Of a DNA stretch of 53,569 nucleotides, positions 50,351 through 53,569 are shown in pieces; position 1 is the first letter of the stretch; each line of letters begins with the position of its first letter. Below the pieces are notes generated by a model that was not told where the DNA came from, did not search any database, and was given only the letters and a program-made list of their open reading frames with translations. The translations under genes and the position numbers were made by a program. The stretch spans positions 1 to 53,569 of the forward strand of contig NZ_QGGL01000010.1 of the NCBI RefSeq assembly GCF_003148565.1. The letters are read 5' to 3'. Source of the DNA: Tumebacillus permanentifrigoris (GTDB lineage Bacteria > Bacillota > Bacilli > Tumebacillales > Tumebacillaceae).

Positions 50351-53300
50351 TGAGTGGTTCGTTTTTTTGGGAACCCCGTACACTACGCCCCATCGGATCG
50401 CTTGCCACGCAGGTGGATCACGGGTTTGCCGTGTCGATCTTGGGGAAGTACGGAACGTATCGCGAGGATTGGCTCGGGTGGCTGGACTTGGTGTACCGCC
50501 AAGAAGTCGAAGGAGAGAGCGAAGCAGTCGAGGGTGGAGTCACCCAACTGAATCAGTATCTCGTGCAATTGAAATTGCAGTTGCAGACCTTGCAACACCC
50601 GGAATCCCCGCCGTTGATGATGCAACAGACCCTTGTTACCCAACTACAGAATGTCATGCGGCAACCTGCCGTTTTTCATACGATAACGAAACACACCGTG
50701 GAGCGGGAGTTGGTTTTTGCCCCGCCGCGTGTAGAGCGGGTGGAAACGCCCGTTTTGCAAGTCACCCAGATTCGCCCGTTTGGTGTGGGTGTGAATGTCG
50801 AGATGACGCACACTCAACCAGAAGGGGGAGGGAATTCGAACCCCAGTAGAAGTGCGGAGGCATCGGGAGTACGCAACGCGGATCGCCTTCCATTGTCTGC
50901 ACCGAGGGTGAGGGCTGACACCGTGCGTGAAGCGGCATCTGGTCCTGTGAAAAATGGATCAGGCATGCGTGCTGATCCACGATCTACGCAGGAGAAGGTC
51001 ACACACGCAAGCGATGCCCCTGCTTCGGAATCTACAACTCATAATGGGCGCGCGCGACTGTCGAGATCATCGACCTCTCCAGAGGAAGTTCGATCAACGC
51101 ACGCGACTTCAGACGACGTTGGCGCTGTGCAGACGTTTGATGGAGGCAACAAGCTACTGCCTGTAACTGGTTTGCAAGTGGATGCAGTGAATACAGCGAT
51201 ACCAGTCACAGAAGGGGTACAGTCTCCTGATCACAAAGTCGATCCAGCAAAATCGATCGAGGCTGGGACGGATGGTGTGGGAAGTGCGCAGGTATCGGAG
51301 GGATCATCTCGTTCGTCAACTGTGCGCTCGGCAAACCTGCCAGTAGCAGGTCCCCCACTTTCTACACAACTTGGGGAATCGATCTCTTCTGCAGGAACTC
51401 CTATGACCACCGTCGGGGAGATGCACCTACCCAATGCGTCGATCCATCCCGCAAGTTCGGAAGACATCTCCGCCAATTGGAGCGGACATCTGTCAGCGGA
51501 ATTGACGTATGCAGTCAACAGCCAGCCAACTGACGATGCATCTGACAATCCGACTGGAGGACCTGTCCAAGCAGGGCCTGTGCAAACGGTGGGAAAAACG
51601 CCTTCTGCACAGAAAGCGCCTAAGGCTGGGACGGAACCGCTGGCTGGACGAGCAAATTCATCGAGCAGAACTGCGTTGTCTCTGGACGAGATTTTAGCAC
51701 GAGCCTTGCAGTCACGGACCAAGCGCGAAGTTCCAGTTGAAACAACATCATCCATCGAACTGATTCAACCATCGTCAGCAAGTCCAACGATAGCGTCTAC
51801 TAGAGACCTTACGAGCGATTCTCGAAGTACCACTGCACAGACTGACAAGCCTGTTTCGACAGGCGCACTTGTTCCCCACGATGCAGAGACGTTGGCTGTG
51901 CCACCGAGCGGGGGGAGTTTTACCGAGAGTGCGAGTATGAGTACGCCGAGTACGCCGAGTACGCCGAGTACGCCGAGTACGCCGAGTACGCCGAGTACGC
52001 CGAGTACGCCGAGTACGCCGAGTACGCCGAGTACGGAACCCTCGTCTCGAAAGGCGTTCAACAGGCGAACGACACCAATTGGTGCCGGACAACCTCCGGG
52101 ACGGTCACCATCGTTCTGGAGAACGACCTCAAATGGAGTCGTCCCACTATCGGGAGTACCCGAGTCGTATTGGCGAAATCGTGCGGTCGCAGCACCCGAT
52201 CGAAGTTTGTCATCACCGATCATGCGGATGATCGCTTCGGGCGTGTTACAAGGGTTGCGCATGCCATCCCCGATCTGGGGGATGACCCACGGAATGGAGC
52301 ATTTTTCGGGGGAGGCCTCCTTGATCTGGCGGATGACCTCTGCAGGTGTGGAACAACGACAAGATCCAGATAGGCAACCGCTGCTGAGGAGTAGTACCAT
52401 TTCAGAAGCGGAACGAGCAACTGGCGAAGGGCAATCCTCCGGCAGGCGTGTCGTACAAGATCTGAGCATGTTGTTTTCTCCCCGTGAGAGATCCATTTCA
52501 GGTACAGCGCAAGGTCACGGAATGGCAGCCCGACTTTGGAGAGCATCTCAAGCAGACGCGGGGGATGGATTGGTTAAGACCTCGCAACTTTGGAAAGTCC
52601 TTCCGGTGAGCGTGAAACAAGGTCTAGGCATGTCATCCACCGACTGGAGAACCACCCTTGGAGCGGAACGAACTTCCGTAGGGACACCTTTCATCTGGCG
52701 GACCACGTCCGAGGTTGGAGAAGGAACACAAGCTGGAATACAAGTCCCGAGCGTGTCGTCTGCTCCAAACGGAAGGCTCATTCAGGGCACAGCGCCAGAA
52801 ATAGGTCAAGTGTTAGTAGCTCCGCTCTGGAGAGAACTACCTGCAGAGACGATGGTAGGTCTAGCTAATACAACCCCTCTCTGGAGAGCATCTCAAACAA
52901 ACGCGGTGGAAGGTTTGGATAAGACCTTGCCAATCTGGAGAGCCCTTCCAGCAAGTGTGATACAAGGTCTAGGCATGTCATCCACCAGCTGGAGAACCAC
53001 CCTTGGAGCGGAACGAACTCCCGTAGGGACACCTTTCATTTGGCGGACCACGTCCGAAGCTGGAGAAGGACCACCAGACGGATTACAAGTCCCGAGCGTG
53101 TCATCAGATCCAAACGGAAGGCTCATTCAGGGCGTAGCGCCAGAAACAGGTCAAGGTGTGATAGCCCCACTCTGGAGAGAACTTCCTGCAAGAGTGTTAG
53201 AAGGAGAATTGCAAGGTCTGATAACCCCTCTATGGAGAGCCCTTCCAGCAAGTGTGATACAAGGTCTAGGCATGTCATCCACCAGCTGGAGAACCACTCC

Positions 53301-53569
53301 CGGAGCGGAACGAACTCCCGTAGGGACACCTTTCATTTGGCGGACGACCTCCGAAGCTGGAGAAGGAACACAAGACGGATTACAAGGTTCGAGCGTGCCA
53401 ACTGCTCCAAACGGAAGGCTCATTCAGGGCATAGCGCCAGAGCAAGGTCAAGGTGTGATGGCCTCTCCCTGGAGAGAACTACCTGCAGAGACGATGGTAG
53501 GTCTAGCTAATACAACCCCTCTCTGGAGAGCATCTCAAACAAACGCGGTGGAAGGTTTGGATAAGACCT
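50350..53569 (+). CDS. Giant eCIS-linked repeat protein, runs off right edge (partial, at least 1073 residues)
   Basis: An ATG at 50350 overlaps the tube stop by one base, and the frame has no stop for 1073 codons to the window edge. Residues 1-150 are unique and ordered-looking ('FFWEPRTLRPIGSLATQVDH', 'LVQLKLQLQTLQ'). Residues about 155-530 are Ser/Thr/Pro/Ala-rich and probably disordered. Ten perfect Ser-Thr-Pro units follow (51940-52029). From about residue 585 an array of Trp-Arg repeats begins (unit start positions 52222, 52591, 52936, 53233), with blocks 'WRALPASVIQGLGMSSTSWR' and 'GTPFIWRTTSEAGEG'. Codon use in the array (AGA, GGA, CTA, ACA) differs from the upstream genes. Position after the tube suggests a structural, tape-measure-like, spike or surface component; the family is unknown to me. 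Confidence 0.85.
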   Translation, partial: MSGSFFWEPRTLRPIGSLATQVDHGFAVSILGKYGTYREDWLGWLDLVYRQEVEGESEAVEGGVTQLNQYLVQLKLQLQTLQHPESPPLMMQQTLVTQLQNVMRQPAVFHTITKHTVERELVFAPPRVERVETPVLQVTQIRPFGVGVNVEMTHTQPEGGGNSNPSRSAEASGVRNADRLPLSAPRVRADTVREAASGPVKNGSGMRADPRSTQEKVTHASDAPASESTTHNGRARLSRSSTSPEEVRSTHATSDDVGAVQTFDGGNKLLPVTGLQVDAVNTAIPVTEGVQSPDHKVDPAKSIEAGTDGVGSAQVSEGSSRSSTVRSANLPVAGPPLSTQLGESISSAGTPMTTVGEMHLPNASIHPASSEDISANWSGHLSAELTYAVNSQPTDDASDNPTGGPVQAGPVQTVGKTPSAQKAPKAGTEPLAGRANSSSRTALSLDEILARALQSRTKREVPVETTSSIELIQPSSASPTIASTRDLTSDSRSTTAQTDKPVSTGALVPHDAETLAVPPSGGSFTESASMSTPSTPSTPSTPSTPSTPSTPSTPSTPSTPSTEPSSRKAFNRRTTPIGAGQPPGRSPSFWRTTSNGVVPLSGVPESYWRNRAVAAPDRSLSSPIMRMIASGVLQGLRMPSPIWGMTHGMEHFSGEASLIWRMTSAGVEQRQDPDRQPLLRSSTISEAERATGEGQSSGRRVVQDLSMLFSPRERSISGTAQGHGMAARLWRASQADAGDGLVKTSQLWKVLPVSVKQGLGMSSTDWRTTLGAERTSVGTPFIWRTTSEVGEGTQAGIQVPSVSSAPNGRLIQGTAPEIGQVLVAPLWRELPAETMVGLANTTPLWRASQTNAVEGLDKTLPIWRALPASVIQGLGMSSTSWRTTLGAERTPVGTPFIWRTTSEAGEGPPDGLQVPSVSSDPNGRLIQGVAPETGQGVIAPLWRELPARVLEGELQGLITPLWRALPASVIQGLGMSSTSWRTTPGAERTPVGTPFIWRTTSEAGEGTQDGLQGSSVPTAPNGRLIQGIAPEQGQGVMASPWRELPAETMVGLANTTPLWRASQTNAVEGLDKT
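51940..52029 (+). repeat. 9-bp tandem repeat encoding (Ser-Thr-Pro)10
   Basis: Ten perfect copies of AGTACGCCG, plus a trailing AGTACG. The unit is a multiple of three, so copy number can change without breaking the frame of the giant ORF. Confidence 0.97.
52222..53569 (+). repeat. Tandem Trp-Arg protein-coding repeats, amplifying toward the edge
   Basis: Unit starts at 52222 (degenerate), 52591, 52936 and 53233 (spacings 369, 345 and 297 bases). The last two are nearly identical at base level. In addition the 100 bases at 52828-52927 recur exactly at 53470-53569, 642 bases (214 codons) apart, so the array continues past the window. Confidence 0.93.

Noticed and set aside
51940-52029. CRISPR array
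   Set aside because: Repeat unit is 9 bases with no spacers; it is an in-frame coding repeat.
51765-52496. Minus-strand ORF with a GVL repeat
   Set aside because: It is the complement of the Ser-Thr-Pro repeat; the plus-strand frame is open far longer and coupled to the tube gene.
52590-53510. Several small ORFs on both strands in the repeat array
   Set aside because: Repeat-driven shadows of the giant open frame.

Overview
The window looks like chromosomal DNA of an aerobic, endospore-forming member of the Bacillota (class Bacilli). The evidence is a complete spoIIIAA-AH operon, a GerA-type germinant receptor operon, a YheC/D-type spore-associated ATP-grasp protein, the accB-accC-yqhY and nusB/xseA/xseB/ispA housekeeping blocks, and strong Gram-positive ribosome binding sites with frequent GTG and TTG starts. 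The fairly high GC of the core genes and the gene set suggest the Alicyclobacillaceae (Tumebacillus-like). That placement is inferred, not tested.

Layout. 1-2600 is an AT-richer stretch with small secreted proteins, a minimal tyrosine recombinase, a perfect 13-bp inverted repeat and an unknown gene; it looks acquired or mobile-derived. 2616-5358 holds small regulators, a methyltransferase and a haem-oxygenase-fold oxidase. 5445-9407 is a gerKA-KB-KC-like receptor operon. 9446-13752 holds a HAD hydrolase, a YqxD-like protein, a GGDEF/HD-GYP cyclic-di-GMP enzyme and two tiny downstream ORFs, one encoding a 45-residue exported peptide. 13851-19490 has an ABC-F ATPase, a deacetylase-like protein with FG-GAP repeats, and a T-box-controlled glycyl-tRNA synthetase.

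19719-25240 is a compact ribosomal peptide (RiPP) cluster on one strand: MFS exporter, B12-binding radical SAM enzyme with two PqqD/RRE-like C-terminal domains, a 33-residue Cys-free precursor peptide, a DUF692 (MNIO) iron oxidase and its partner protein. A promoter precedes it and a terminator ends it. It is a strong candidate for an undescribed peptide-modifying system.

25347-43133 holds a FliD-like orphan, spoIIIAA-AH, accB-accC-yqhY-amaP-DUF2273, nusB, a Kae1-like protein, a YumC-type ferredoxin-NADP reductase, xseA-xseB-ispA and two ATP-grasp proteins.

43276 to the right edge is a contractile injection system (eCIS / phage-tail-like) operon: AAA+ ATPase, DUF4255 cap protein, unknown two-domain protein, sheath, tube, two small chaperone-like proteins, second tube. 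It is followed by a very large ORF that runs off the window with no stop (50350 to 53569, 1073 codons). This ORF has a unique N-terminus, a long Ser/Thr/Pro-rich disordered stretch, a perfect ten-copy 9-bp (Ser-Thr-Pro) repeat, and a growing array of Trp-Arg repeats of about 100-120 residues that become nearly identical toward the edge. It is the second strong candidate for novelty.
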